A stretch of DNA of 64,000 nt. Origin: Flammeovirgaceae bacterium UBA2366 (GTDB taxonomy: Bacteria > Bacteroidota > Bacteroidia > Cytophagales > Cyclobacteriaceae). The position numbers and the translations under genes are program-made. Positions 44,074 to 52,114 of the stretch are shown here, piece by piece. The DNA lies in NCBI GenBank assembly GCA_002344065.1, contig DDTK01000007.1:222749-286748 (forward strand), given 5' to 3'. Position 1 is the stretch's first letter. The number at the start of each line of letters is the position of its first letter. Below the pieces are notes generated by a model. The model saw only the letters and a program-made list of their open reading frames with translations. It did not search any database and was not told the DNA's origin.

Positions 44074-46191
44074 TCAGAGTTTCAGTTCCCTGAATTCACT
44101 TTTCTTCATACCAAAGAATACATTTTTTACCGGTTCATAAAGCAGTAAATCGTATTGAAGGGGTATGGTGCTTAGTCCTTGCTGGGTTACCAAACCATAG
44201 TGGCCATTCTGCTTTACAATAACGAAGCCATTATGAAGATCATCGATGAATTCATACTTGGGTTGAAGCAAAATATTTCCATCGGCATCAGCAAGACCTA
44301 CAGTATTGCCGACAGTGATTAAAATTCTTCCGTTCTCCAGCAACTTGATATTATCATAGCGCACATCCAATGCTAAATTTCCATCGCGTTGCAAGAAACC
44401 ATACTTTCCATTTTGTTTCACCAGCGCGTAGCCTGTGGTAAATGAACTCACTTCTTCAAATACAGGTTGAATAGCAATTTTGTCTTCCCGATTAATGTAG
44501 CCCCACTTGCCCCTGATTTTTGCACCGGCTAATCCTTCTTGAAACGGAAGAATATCCTCATAGCGATTGGCAATGCGAAGCCTGCCTTTATCGTCAATAA
44601 AGCCATATTTTCCGTTTTTCTTGATGCCCCGTAGCCCTTCACTTGAGGGATAAATTTTTTCATTACGTTCGTCATGCGGTTCTTCGCGATGAATGATCTG
44701 CCCGTTAAAATTAATTGTCCATTTTCCACCGTTTGAAATTGTTTCGATCAGGTTATCTCCTGCAATTTCAAATGGGTTGCTCGTAAAGTAAATGGTTGTG
44801 CCGGTGATGGATTTCAAAAAAGTCAGGTTATCAGAAAACTCAAAATAACGATCAGCGTTAAGCAACTTAATCGGATTGGGCTGAGGTATAATTTTCCACT
44901 CTTCCTTCAGATTAATAATTCCATACGCACCCTTGAATTTCACCGCAACCAAATCTTCATACACACTCACCAGGCTATCGTATGCACACGCAAGGATTTC
45001 TTTTCCCTGATGATCAATGCCACCGTAGAAACCGTTTTTCTGTACCGGGTAAAATGATCCATTGAAGCTTTGAATCCGGTCATAGGCTTTACTGGTAAGG
45101 CGGTTTCCGGTAAGCGTATATAAAGCCGAAAATTCCTTTCCCTGGCTTTGAGCTGATGTGATGATATAATCCGGGCCGATATGCACTTGTTGAAAAGCAG
45201 GAGGTAATAAAACGGATCCGTCTTCCTTCATCACACCTTTAAGTTGCTTAATGGAAAAAACGGCCAGACCATGTCTAAAGGGTTGAAGCCGGGATACTTC
45301 TTCTTTACTGACCTTGTTCAAGTCAAGGTCCACTACTTGTGTTCCTGTGGCGGATACAAATTTGATACGGTTGTTGCCAACTGGCAGCAGGGAGTCGGCT
45401 TCAACTTTTTTTACCAGGGAATTACTTGCTGTAAGAATGTGCCATTCATTTGACAAACGTGCTTCCGGAACACCACTATCTAATTTAATTTCGCGGAACG
45501 CAGGTTCCTTAATAATAACACCTTCGCGATTCATCAGGCCTTGTTTTCCATTCTGGTAAATAATGGCGAGGTTATTTTGTATGGGTGAAATACTGTCGAT
45601 ATCAAATCCGGTAATCTGTTTTCCGTTTTCTGAAAACAAAGATGTTTTCTGCTGAAAGTTCTGAACACCAAAGCGCAAACTCCCTAACGGATAGATATTC
45701 TGGTAGACCTGAGGGATCAGCAGTTTGTGTTCCAGGTCGATCAATCCGTATTTCAGTACTCCGCCATCAAGGGTGTACACAACTGCCCTTGAATGGTGTA
45801 TCCTTATTCCGGCATATTGAAACGGGATAATGATTTTACCGGTGGCAGTAATACAACCGGTGCTAATCCGAAGTGACAAGGCTGATTGCTTACTGGCAAT
45901 AAAAAGATTGGGTGGGGCAGGAGTTAAAGAACTGTAAACTGGTTTTGTAACTTGTTGATTGCTAATACTGATCAGACCCCACTGATCGTTAAGTTTATAC
46001 CCGGTAACTTTTTCAACCACAGAAAATGAACCATCACTCCAACCCAGTGCTTCATATTGGGCCGGCACAAGGATGGTGCCCTGTTGATTTTTAAGGCCTA
46101 CCTTTCCGTTATCGGTGAACGTATAATAGGAGTCGGAAAAAACCTGCTGAACCGTACTTATCAGCAGCAACGACAAAAAGATTAATCTCAT
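44074..46191 (-). CDS. WG-repeat protein
   Basis: 705 aa with a signal peptide (1-19, ending VFS). I count about 12 WG-type repeats of roughly 45-60 residues, each opening with a G-x-(Y/W)-G-(F/L/I) core then D..G and an aromatic Y: for example NGKYGFIDDKGRLRIANRY, RGKWGYINREDKIAIQPVF, NGKYGFLQRDGNLALDVRY and NGHYGLVTQQGLSTIPLQY. The repeats are more regular in the C-terminal half. The family is common in Bacteroidota, secreted, and of unknown role, probably binding. It is divergent from the ABC/LolA-like cassette with 193 nt between. Confidence 0.9.
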   Translation of the reverse strand: MRLIFLSLLLISTVQQVFSDSYYTFTDNGKVGLKNQQGTILVPAQYEALGWSDGSFSVVEKVTGYKLNDQWGLISISNQQVTKPVYSSLTPAPPNLFIASKQSALSLRISTGCITATGKIIIPFQYAGIRIHHSRAVVYTLDGGVLKYGLIDLEHKLLIPQVYQNIYPLGSLRFGVQNFQQKTSLFSENGKQITGFDIDSISPIQNNLAIIYQNGKQGLMNREGVIIKEPAFREIKLDSGVPEARLSNEWHILTASNSLVKKVEADSLLPVGNNRIKFVSATGTQVVDLDLNKVSKEEVSRLQPFRHGLAVFSIKQLKGVMKEDGSVLLPPAFQQVHIGPDYIITSAQSQGKEFSALYTLTGNRLTSKAYDRIQSFNGSFYPVQKNGFYGGIDHQGKEILACAYDSLVSVYEDLVAVKFKGAYGIINLKEEWKIIPQPNPIKLLNADRYFEFSDNLTFLKSITGTTIYFTSNPFEIAGDNLIETISNGGKWTINFNGQIIHREEPHDERNEKIYPSSEGLRGIKKNGKYGFIDDKGRLRIANRYEDILPFQEGLAGAKIRGKWGYINREDKIAIQPVFEEVSSFTTGYALVKQNGKYGFLQRDGNLALDVRYDNIKLLENGRILITVGNTVGLADADGNILLQPKYEFIDDLHNGFVIVKQNGHYGLVTQQGLSTIPLQYDLLLYEPVKNVFFGMKKSEFRELKL

Positions 46192-46292
46192 AAAGCGTCA
46201 AAGATAAGTGTCGCTTTTCAATGAACAAGTATACTTTAAGGGCTAACGTTTCCTTCCCGTTAGGCATGTAGATAATCTCAATTTCTATTGTG

Positions 46293-46337
46293 AATGACAT
46301 TCGTTTGGTTTTTTCAGAACGAATGTCATTTTTTTTA
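46293..46337 (+). terminator. Perfect 13-bp hairpin with T-run in a divergent intergenic region
   Basis: AATGACATTCGTT (46293-46305) and AACGAATGTCATT (46318-46330) are exact inverted repeats around a 12-nt loop, followed by six more Ts. The form is that of an intrinsic terminator reading rightwards. No plus-strand gene lies upstream, because the neighbour at 44-46.2 kb is on the minus strand. It ends 54 nt before the cassette's first ATG, so it is either an attenuator in the cassette leader, an operator, or a leftover end of a transferred segment. Confidence 0.65.
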
Positions 46338-46384
46338 GACCACACCACAGCTACCTTACCCACCTCACCAGCCAGCCATTTTCT

Positions 46385-47137
46385 ATGCGAGTAGCGGTAT
46401 TTTTTATTCTTGTCTGGGGGCTGCATCACCTGCTTGCTGCGCAGCCAGTCATGACGGCCGAAGAAATAGTGCGTAAAACGGATGCGAATATGCGCGGTAA
46501 TACCATGCAAGCCGAGATGGTGATCAAAACCATCCGTCCAACCTGGACGCGTGAGATGGGGGTAAAGACATGGATGAAAGGAAACGAGTATGCCATGATC
46601 CTGATCACCTCACCAGCCAAGGACAAAGGCGTTGCTTTTCTGAAACGCAAAAAGGAAGTCTGGAACTGGGTGCCGACCCTCGAGCGAAGCATCAAGTTGC
46701 CCCCGTCCATGATGTCGCAGTCGTGGATGGGCACCGATTTTACCAACGATGACCTGGTGAAAGAATCCTCTGTGGTGGAAGACTATACCCACAGCTTTGC
46801 AGGTGATACGGTCATCCGCGGTGTAGAATGTCACATTATCCGTATGGTGCCCAAGCCAGAGGCTGCTGTGGTGTGGGGTGCATTGAAGATGTATATCGAT
46901 AAAAAGAATTTCGTGGAAATGCACATGAAGTTTTACGATGAAGATGGTACCCTGATCAATATCATGAACTCTTTGGAAATAAAGCCGATGGGCGGACGGA
47001 TGATTCCCACACGGGTGGAGATGATACCCATGGACAAGAAAAACCAGAAGACGGAGATCGTTTATTCCTATCTGCTTTTCGACAAGTCTATTGATGATGC
47101 CTTCTTCACGTTGCAACAAATGAAAAATCTTCGATGA
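46385..47137 (+). CDS. LolA-like periplasmic carrier (outer-membrane lipoprotein-sorting protein family)
   Basis: 250 aa. A signal peptide (1-19, ending LAAQ) without a lipobox, so soluble periplasmic. The body has the LolA-like fold pattern: EEIVRKTDANMRGNTMQAEM, a half-barrel of strands, and the family run GVAFLKRKKEVWNWVPTLER with PPSMMSQSWMGTDFTNDD. This matches the LolA_like group (recalled as typified by treponemal TP0789) more than classical LolA. Such proteins shield a lipid or lipoprotein during transit. It is first of a five-gene unit, 1 nt from the permease that follows, and this context supports a transport role. Confidence 0.87.
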   Translation: MRVAVFFILVWGLHHLLAAQPVMTAEEIVRKTDANMRGNTMQAEMVIKTIRPTWTREMGVKTWMKGNEYAMILITSPAKDKGVAFLKRKKEVWNWVPTLERSIKLPPSMMSQSWMGTDFTNDDLVKESSVVEDYTHSFAGDTVIRGVECHIIRMVPKPEAAVVWGALKMYIDKKNFVEMHMKFYDEDGTLINIMNSLEIKPMGGRMIPTRVEMIPMDKKNQKTEIVYSYLLFDKSIDDAFFTLQQMKNLR

Positions 47138-47138
47138 T

Positions 47139-48362
47139 ATGTGGTTGCTAAAACTAGCGTGGAAAAATTTATGGCGTAACCGCAGCCGGACAATCGTTAC
47201 CCAATCGGCTGTGTTTTTTGCCGTACTGCTTAGTGTGACCACCAACAGCTTGCAGGACGGAGTGTTCGATCACTTCATCCGCAACATGGTGAGTTTTTAC
47301 AGTGGTTATATCCAGGTACATAAAGCTGGGTACTGGGATCAGCAGATTTTGGATAACGGATTCGAGCAGAATACAGGTGTTGAGAATACGATAACCCGTC
47401 ATCCGGAAGTGGTTTCAGTTGCTTCCCGAATAGAATCCTATGCGCTTGCTTCGGTGGAGGAGATCACCAAAGGGTGCATGGTGGTAGGTGTTGATCCGCA
47501 AGGTGAAAAGGCTATTACACAACTTCACGCCAAAGTGATTTCCGGAGACTACTTTGAACTGGATGATCATCGTCCGGTAGCGTTATTGTCAGAAGGGCTG
47601 GCCAAACGACTGAAGCTGCAGGTACACGATACCATTATCCTCATCAGTCAGGGCTATCATGGTGCTATGGCGGCTGGTAAATACCGGGTAATCGGACTGG
47701 TGCGTTTCGGTTCGCCCGAACTGAATGAGCAGTTGCTCTATTTGCCGTTATCGGTGGCACAGGAATTTTTCAGTGCTGAATACCTGGTGACATCAAAGGT
47801 ACTGTCGATTCGTTCCGACAAAAAACTGGAACGCATTGCCCAGGAGGTGCAACAGGCAATCGGGGAGGGATATGAAGTGATGACATGGAAGGAGATGATG
47901 CCGGAAGTGGATCAACATATCAAAACGGATAAGGGTAGCATGTACATCATATCCGGAATCCTTTACCTGCTCATTGGCTTTGGCATATTCGGCACGCTGC
48001 TTATGCTGATGGCTGAACGCAAATATGAACTCGGCATGCTGATCGCAATCGGCATGAAAAAACAAAAGCTTGTCGTAGTACTGCTGATGGAATCGGTGTT
48101 GAACGTAGTGGTTGGCTGCCTGGCCGGTATGTTGGGCAGTGTTCCGGTAGTTTGGTATCTGTACGTGCACCCAATACGTTTTGGCGGTGAACTGGCGGAT
48201 GTGTATTCGCGGTTTGGATTTGAGCCGGTGTTCCCGGCTTCCACTGATGTGTGGATTTTCATAACACAAGGAATCATTGTACTGATCATGGGTTTCGTGT
48301 TATCCCTCTATCCGATGATTACGATATGGCGACTGGATGCAGTAACGGCAATGAAGAAATGA
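47139..48362 (+). CDS. ABC transporter permease, FtsX/MacB (LolC/LolE) type, first copy
   Basis: 407 aa. The N-terminus LAWKNLWRNRSRTIV with a following helix (about 22-42) is the MacB/LolC opening. A large periplasmic domain (about 43-265) follows, then three helices of the FtsX domain (about 270-295, 315-345 and 370-397), with ELGMLIAIGMKKQKL as the coupling segment. Type VII ABC systems of this form extrude lipoproteins or drive mechanical work in the periplasm. It lies 1 nt after the LolA-like gene and 1 nt before the second permease. Confidence 0.92.
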   Translation: MWLLKLAWKNLWRNRSRTIVTQSAVFFAVLLSVTTNSLQDGVFDHFIRNMVSFYSGYIQVHKAGYWDQQILDNGFEQNTGVENTITRHPEVVSVASRIESYALASVEEITKGCMVVGVDPQGEKAITQLHAKVISGDYFELDDHRPVALLSEGLAKRLKLQVHDTIILISQGYHGAMAAGKYRVIGLVRFGSPELNEQLLYLPLSVAQEFFSAEYLVTSKVLSIRSDKKLERIAQEVQQAIGEGYEVMTWKEMMPEVDQHIKTDKGSMYIISGILYLLIGFGIFGTLLMLMAERKYELGMLIAIGMKKQKLVVVLLMESVLNVVVGCLAGMLGSVPVVWYLYVHPIRFGGELADVYSRFGFEPVFPASTDVWIFITQGIIVLIMGFVLSLYPMITIWRLDAVTAMKK

Positions 48363-48363
48363 T

Positions 48364-49578
48364 ATGATAGTCAGTATGGCATGGCGGAATATCTGGCGTA
48401 ACAAGGTTCGCAGCGTGGTCATTATCACCTCGATCGCCTTGGGTTTGGTGGCGGGCATATTTATTATGGGGTTGTATGATGGCATGCTCACCGATCGGCT
48501 GAATACTGTCATCCGGCAGGAGGTGAGCCATCTCCAGTTGCATAATCCGGAGTTTCAGAAAGATTACGAGGCTATTTATAGCATCGAACATGCCATGGAA
48601 ATCGTTGAATTGATCCGTTCAGAGGATTATGTAAAAGCTGTCTCGGCACGTACCATCGCCCATGGCATGCTGGCCACAAGTACAGGCAGTGCCGGTGTAC
48701 AGATAACCGGTGTACAGCAGGACGATGAACATTTAGTTTCCCGATTAAATGACAAATTGATCGAAGGTGAAGGATTAGTAGGCGATAGGCGCAATCCGAT
48801 AGTCATCGGTAAAAAGCTGGCTGATAAAGTAAAGATCAGCTTAGGCAGCAAGCTGGTGCTTACGTTTACAGACAGGGAGTATAATATTGTTTCTGCTGCA
48901 TTTCGCGTAACAGGTATTTACCAATCGGCCAATGCACCACTTGATGAGCGCAATGTTTATGTGCAATCAGCGGATTTAAACCGGCTGATGCTGTTGGAGG
49001 ATGCGTGTCATGAAATCGCGGTGTTGTTAAACAGCGATAATGAATTAGTTGTGGCACAACAGAAACTGAGCGGGCGTTATCCGGAATTGATGATCGAGAA
49101 CTGGCAGCAGTTATCTCCGGAAACAAAGTTGATGATCGAAACTACCGATACCTATTCCATCATTTTCATTGGCATCATCATGCTGGCACTGATGTTCGGT
49201 ATCATCAACACCATGCTGATGGCTATACTTGAACGCACCCGCGAAATCGGTATGCTGGTGGCCTTGGGAATGAACAAGCTTCGGTTGTTCCTGCTGGTAT
49301 TGTGGGAGACAGTATTGCTGACACTGGCCGGTGCTCCATTCGGCCTAATTCTATCGTGGCTGGTCATTATGTATTTCAACCAATCCGGTATAGACATTTC
49401 ATCTTTTTCCGGTGCGGCTATGTCGGGTTTTGGTTTTAGCAGCCTGCTTTACCCGGAGTTTCCGTGGTTAAAAATTCCGCTTGTATTGTATATCGTTGGT
49501 GTTACTGCCTTGCTGGCTTCACTCTTTCCATCTTATAAGGCATTACGGCTTGTTCCGGTGGAGGCTATGCGGCAATAA
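48364..49578 (+). CDS. ABC transporter permease, FtsX/MacB (LolC/LolE) type, second copy
   Basis: 404 aa, the same layout as the preceding permease: MAWRNIWRNKVRSVVI, a helix near 18-38, a periplasmic MacB-PCD-like domain, and a C-terminal FtsX domain with REIGMLVALGMNKLRL. The two are related but clearly diverged, consistent with a LolC/LolE-like heterodimer. The gap to the ATPase gene is 11 nt. Confidence 0.92.
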   Translation: MIVSMAWRNIWRNKVRSVVIITSIALGLVAGIFIMGLYDGMLTDRLNTVIRQEVSHLQLHNPEFQKDYEAIYSIEHAMEIVELIRSEDYVKAVSARTIAHGMLATSTGSAGVQITGVQQDDEHLVSRLNDKLIEGEGLVGDRRNPIVIGKKLADKVKISLGSKLVLTFTDREYNIVSAAFRVTGIYQSANAPLDERNVYVQSADLNRLMLLEDACHEIAVLLNSDNELVVAQQKLSGRYPELMIENWQQLSPETKLMIETTDTYSIIFIGIIMLALMFGIINTMLMAILERTREIGMLVALGMNKLRLFLLVLWETVLLTLAGAPFGLILSWLVIMYFNQSGIDISSFSGAAMSGFGFSSLLYPEFPWLKIPLVLYIVGVTALLASLFPSYKALRLVPVEAMRQ

Positions 49579-49589
49579 AATTTTCTATT

Positions 49590-50312
49590 ATGGATACGAT
49601 TATTGATGCGCATCATGTCACGAAAACCTACAACCCCAAAACTATACCGGTGGTGGCGGTGAATAGTGTGCATATGCACCTGGAGCGGGGTGAATTTACT
49701 GCCTTGGTTGGGCCTTCAGGTTCGGGAAAGACAACACTGCTCAACCTGATTGGCGGACTCGATAAGCCCGATACTGGCAGCATCATGATCCATGGTACGG
49801 ATATCACACGTCTTTCCGCCAACCAATTGATCGACTTTCGGTTGAGAAACATCGGCTTTGTGTTTCAGGCGTTTAATCTAATTCCGGTGCTTTCTGCGCG
49901 TGAAAATGTTGAACTAATTATGCAACTGCAGGGATTACCAAAAAACGAAATCAATCAGCGTGTTGAAACGCTGTTCCATCAGATCGGACTGGAAGACAAG
50001 TTGGATACGCGTCCGGCTCAGCTTTCGGGCGGGCAGCAGCAGCGTGTGGCAGTTGCACGTGCCCTGGCATCGCGGCCGCAGGTGGTGCTGGCTGATGAAC
50101 CCACAGCCAACCTCGACTCGAAGTCAGCCGCCAATCTACTCGACATAATGGCTAAACTCAACCAGGAAGAAAACATGACCTTCATTTTCTCTACGCACGA
50201 TCAACGCGTGATTGAACGTGCGAGGCGGGTGATCACTTTGGTGGATGGAAAGATTTTTTCTGATACAGCCGTGGTAGACACGTCACTGCCTCATGGAATT
50301 TCACCGGCATGA
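49590..50312 (+). CDS. ABC transporter ATP-binding protein, LolD/MacB type
   Basis: 240 aa. Walker A GPSGSGKTT at 41-49, Q-loop FVFQAFNLIPVLSA, signature LSGGQQQR, Walker B VVLADEP, D-loop ANLDS and H-loop STHD are all intact, so it should hydrolyse ATP. The NLIPVLSARENVELIM stretch is typical of the LolD/MacB group. It powers the two permeases encoded just upstream. The outer-membrane gene starts 3 nt after it. Confidence 0.95.
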   Translation: MDTIIDAHHVTKTYNPKTIPVVAVNSVHMHLERGEFTALVGPSGSGKTTLLNLIGGLDKPDTGSIMIHGTDITRLSANQLIDFRLRNIGFVFQAFNLIPVLSARENVELIMQLQGLPKNEINQRVETLFHQIGLEDKLDTRPAQLSGGQQQRVAVARALASRPQVVLADEPTANLDSKSAANLLDIMAKLNQEENMTFIFSTHDQRVIERARRVITLVDGKIFSDTAVVDTSLPHGISPA

Positions 50313-50315
50313 GCC

Positions 50316-51467
50316 ATGAGACTGATGTGCGTCATCGGATGCCTTCTGACAGCTTCCTTTGCAGTAGCTCAGGACAGTGTCCGTGTCAGGCCGCTCACCA
50401 TGACCGGGTATATAAAAGATATGCAGACGCTGAACTTCAGCGGAGACTTCAATGACCTCATCACTGGCAACCTGATCCACAACCGACTTAACTTCCGGTA
50501 TCAACCAACAAAAAAAATCACCGCTGGTGTGGAAATGCGTAACCGCCTCTTTTGGGGGGAGGAAGTACGGCTCGTTCCTGATTTTTCCTCCGGTTTGCCC
50601 TACAGCAGTGAGTGGGCCAACCTGGCGATCACCTGGTTTGAAACCGAGAGCATGCTGCTGTACACCAACATCGACCGGCTGTGGGTGGAATATGCTACCG
50701 ATCAATGGAATGTGCGTGCGGGACGGCAGCGCATCAACTGGGGAATATCAACTACCTGGAACCCAAACGATCTGTTCAACACCTATAATTTCCTTGATTT
50801 TGATTATGAGGAACGTCCGGCCTGTGATGCCGTGAAAGCCCACTATCAGTTCAGCGGCATGTCGTTTACCGAATTTGCTATTTCCCGCAGCAGCAACATG
50901 GAAAATAATATCATTGCAGCCGGCCGTTACTTCTTCAACCGATCGAATTATGATGTTCAGGTAATTGGCGGTTGGTATTTGGATCAGCCCACGGTGGGTG
51001 CAGGCTGGTCGGGCAGCATTGGTAATGCCGGATTTAAAGGTGAAGTGCAATACTTCGTACTACACCACGAGGTTATTGATCAGTTGAATATTTCTCTGGA
51101 GGCCGATTACATCTTCAGTTCGGGCTGGTACGTTAGCGGAGGTGGCTTATACAACAGCCGGGGCCTGAATGAACCCATCAGTCAGTGGTCAGTCGCTTCT
51201 CTTGAACTGTCACCACGCAATCCGATGCCCACACAATGGAACGTGATCACTTTTTTTTCCAAACAAGTAACACCGCTATTTACTGCCAGCCTGGGTTCAG
51301 TGTATGCACCGAAGACCAACTTATTGATTTTGCTGCCGGGGCTCCAGTACAACGTGGCAACCAACCTGGATGTCAACCTCTTCTGGCAATCTTTTTTTGC
51401 TGAACAAAGCGGTGTATTCAAAGGATTGAACCACCGGGTATTCATCCGGTTTAAGCTGAGTTTCTGA
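50316..51467 (+). CDS. Outer-membrane beta-barrel protein of the ABC/LolA-like cassette
   Basis: 383 aa. A signal peptide (1-18, ending AVAQ), then alternating amphipathic strands throughout and a C-terminal strand ending in Phe (VFIRFKLSF), the usual barrel signature. The central motif GRQRINWGISTTWNPNDLFN followed by EERPACDAVKA recalls DUF1302-like and related barrels encoded beside LolA-like proteins in other phyla, but I am not certain of the family. It would be the outer-membrane exit or recipient of whatever the ABC/LolA-like pair carries. Its 3' end is 20 nt from the convergent MocA-like gene. Confidence 0.82.
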   Translation: MRLMCVIGCLLTASFAVAQDSVRVRPLTMTGYIKDMQTLNFSGDFNDLITGNLIHNRLNFRYQPTKKITAGVEMRNRLFWGEEVRLVPDFSSGLPYSSEWANLAITWFETESMLLYTNIDRLWVEYATDQWNVRAGRQRINWGISTTWNPNDLFNTYNFLDFDYEERPACDAVKAHYQFSGMSFTEFAISRSSNMENNIIAAGRYFFNRSNYDVQVIGGWYLDQPTVGAGWSGSIGNAGFKGEVQYFVLHHEVIDQLNISLEADYIFSSGWYVSGGGLYNSRGLNEPISQWSVASLELSPRNPMPTQWNVITFFSKQVTPLFTASLGSVYAPKTNLLILLPGLQYNVATNLDVNLFWQSFFAEQSGVFKGLNHRVFIRFKLSF

Positions 51468-51487
51468 TTTGTACTCTATGATTATTA

Positions 51488-52105
51488 TTAACAATTGTCA
51501 ATGTGCTTCTTATAGCGCAATAAATCCTCGGGAGTATCCAAATCAATTTCGCCACCCGGCAGGTCAACAGCCAAAAGGTTTTTCTGGTGTTTCATTACGA
51601 TATTCTTGGCACCCTGACGATCAGGTAACTGAAGAATTTCCTGAAAAAGTGTATGATCAAAAACGGCAGGCACACCGAATGTTGAGGTGTACTGAGAAGC
51701 CACTATAGGTTTCTGAGTTTTGGAATACGTGTCGATTAAATTATTCAGATGATGTGTGGTTATGCTGGGCTGGTCGCACACCATAATCAGGGTGGCTCGT
51801 GTTTCCGGAAATTTTTCCTCGCATGCGGTCAGTCCTTTTTTTAGTGAGCTACCCATGCCTTCGTTCCACTGATCATTCACTACAATTTCAACCGGTAAAT
51901 GTTCAATGGCCCCCATGCTCTTCTCACTTTCACTTCCTAATACAACTATTACCTGATCGGCTTTTGAATTTTTTGCGGTAAGCACGGCATGTTCGAGAAG
52001 CGAATAGCCATTAAGTTTTATCAATTGCTTGGGCTGGCCCATACGCGTGGAGGCACCTGCCGCCAGGATGATGATGGTAATCGCGTTATGCTGCGATGTA
52101 ATCAT
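51488..52105 (-). CDS. MocA/MobA-like nucleotidyltransferase
   Basis: 205 aa. The NTP-transferase signature LAAGASTRMGQPKQLI at the N-terminus, followed by a GMGSSLKKGL stretch and the MVCDQPSI metal-site Asp, is typical of molybdenum-cofactor cytidylyl- or guanylyltransferases that finish cofactor for hydroxylases. It lies 9 nt downstream of xdhC and 2.5 kb from a molybdopterin oxidoreductase, so a role in making its cytosine dinucleotide cofactor is likely. The specificity for CTP or GTP cannot be read here. Confidence 0.88.
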   Translation of the reverse strand: MITSQHNAITIIILAAGASTRMGQPKQLIKLNGYSLLEHAVLTAKNSKADQVIVVLGSESEKSMGAIEHLPVEIVVNDQWNEGMGSSLKKGLTACEEKFPETRATLIMVCDQPSITTHHLNNLIDTYSKTQKPIVASQYTSTFGVPAVFDHTLFQEILQLPDRQGAKNIVMKHQKNLLAVDLPGGEIDLDTPEDLLRYKKHIDNC

Positions 52106-52114
52106 GCTGTAGGA

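Noticed and set aside
46610..47245. A 211-codon open frame on the minus strand over the LolA-like gene
   Set aside because: The plus-strand frame has a signal peptide, family motifs and a 1-nt junction with the next gene. The minus-strand frame is His-rich and looks like a shadow.
47793..48269. A 158-codon antisense frame over the first permease
   Set aside because: Histidine- and Gln-rich translation with no recognisable fold; opposite to a clear membrane protein gene.
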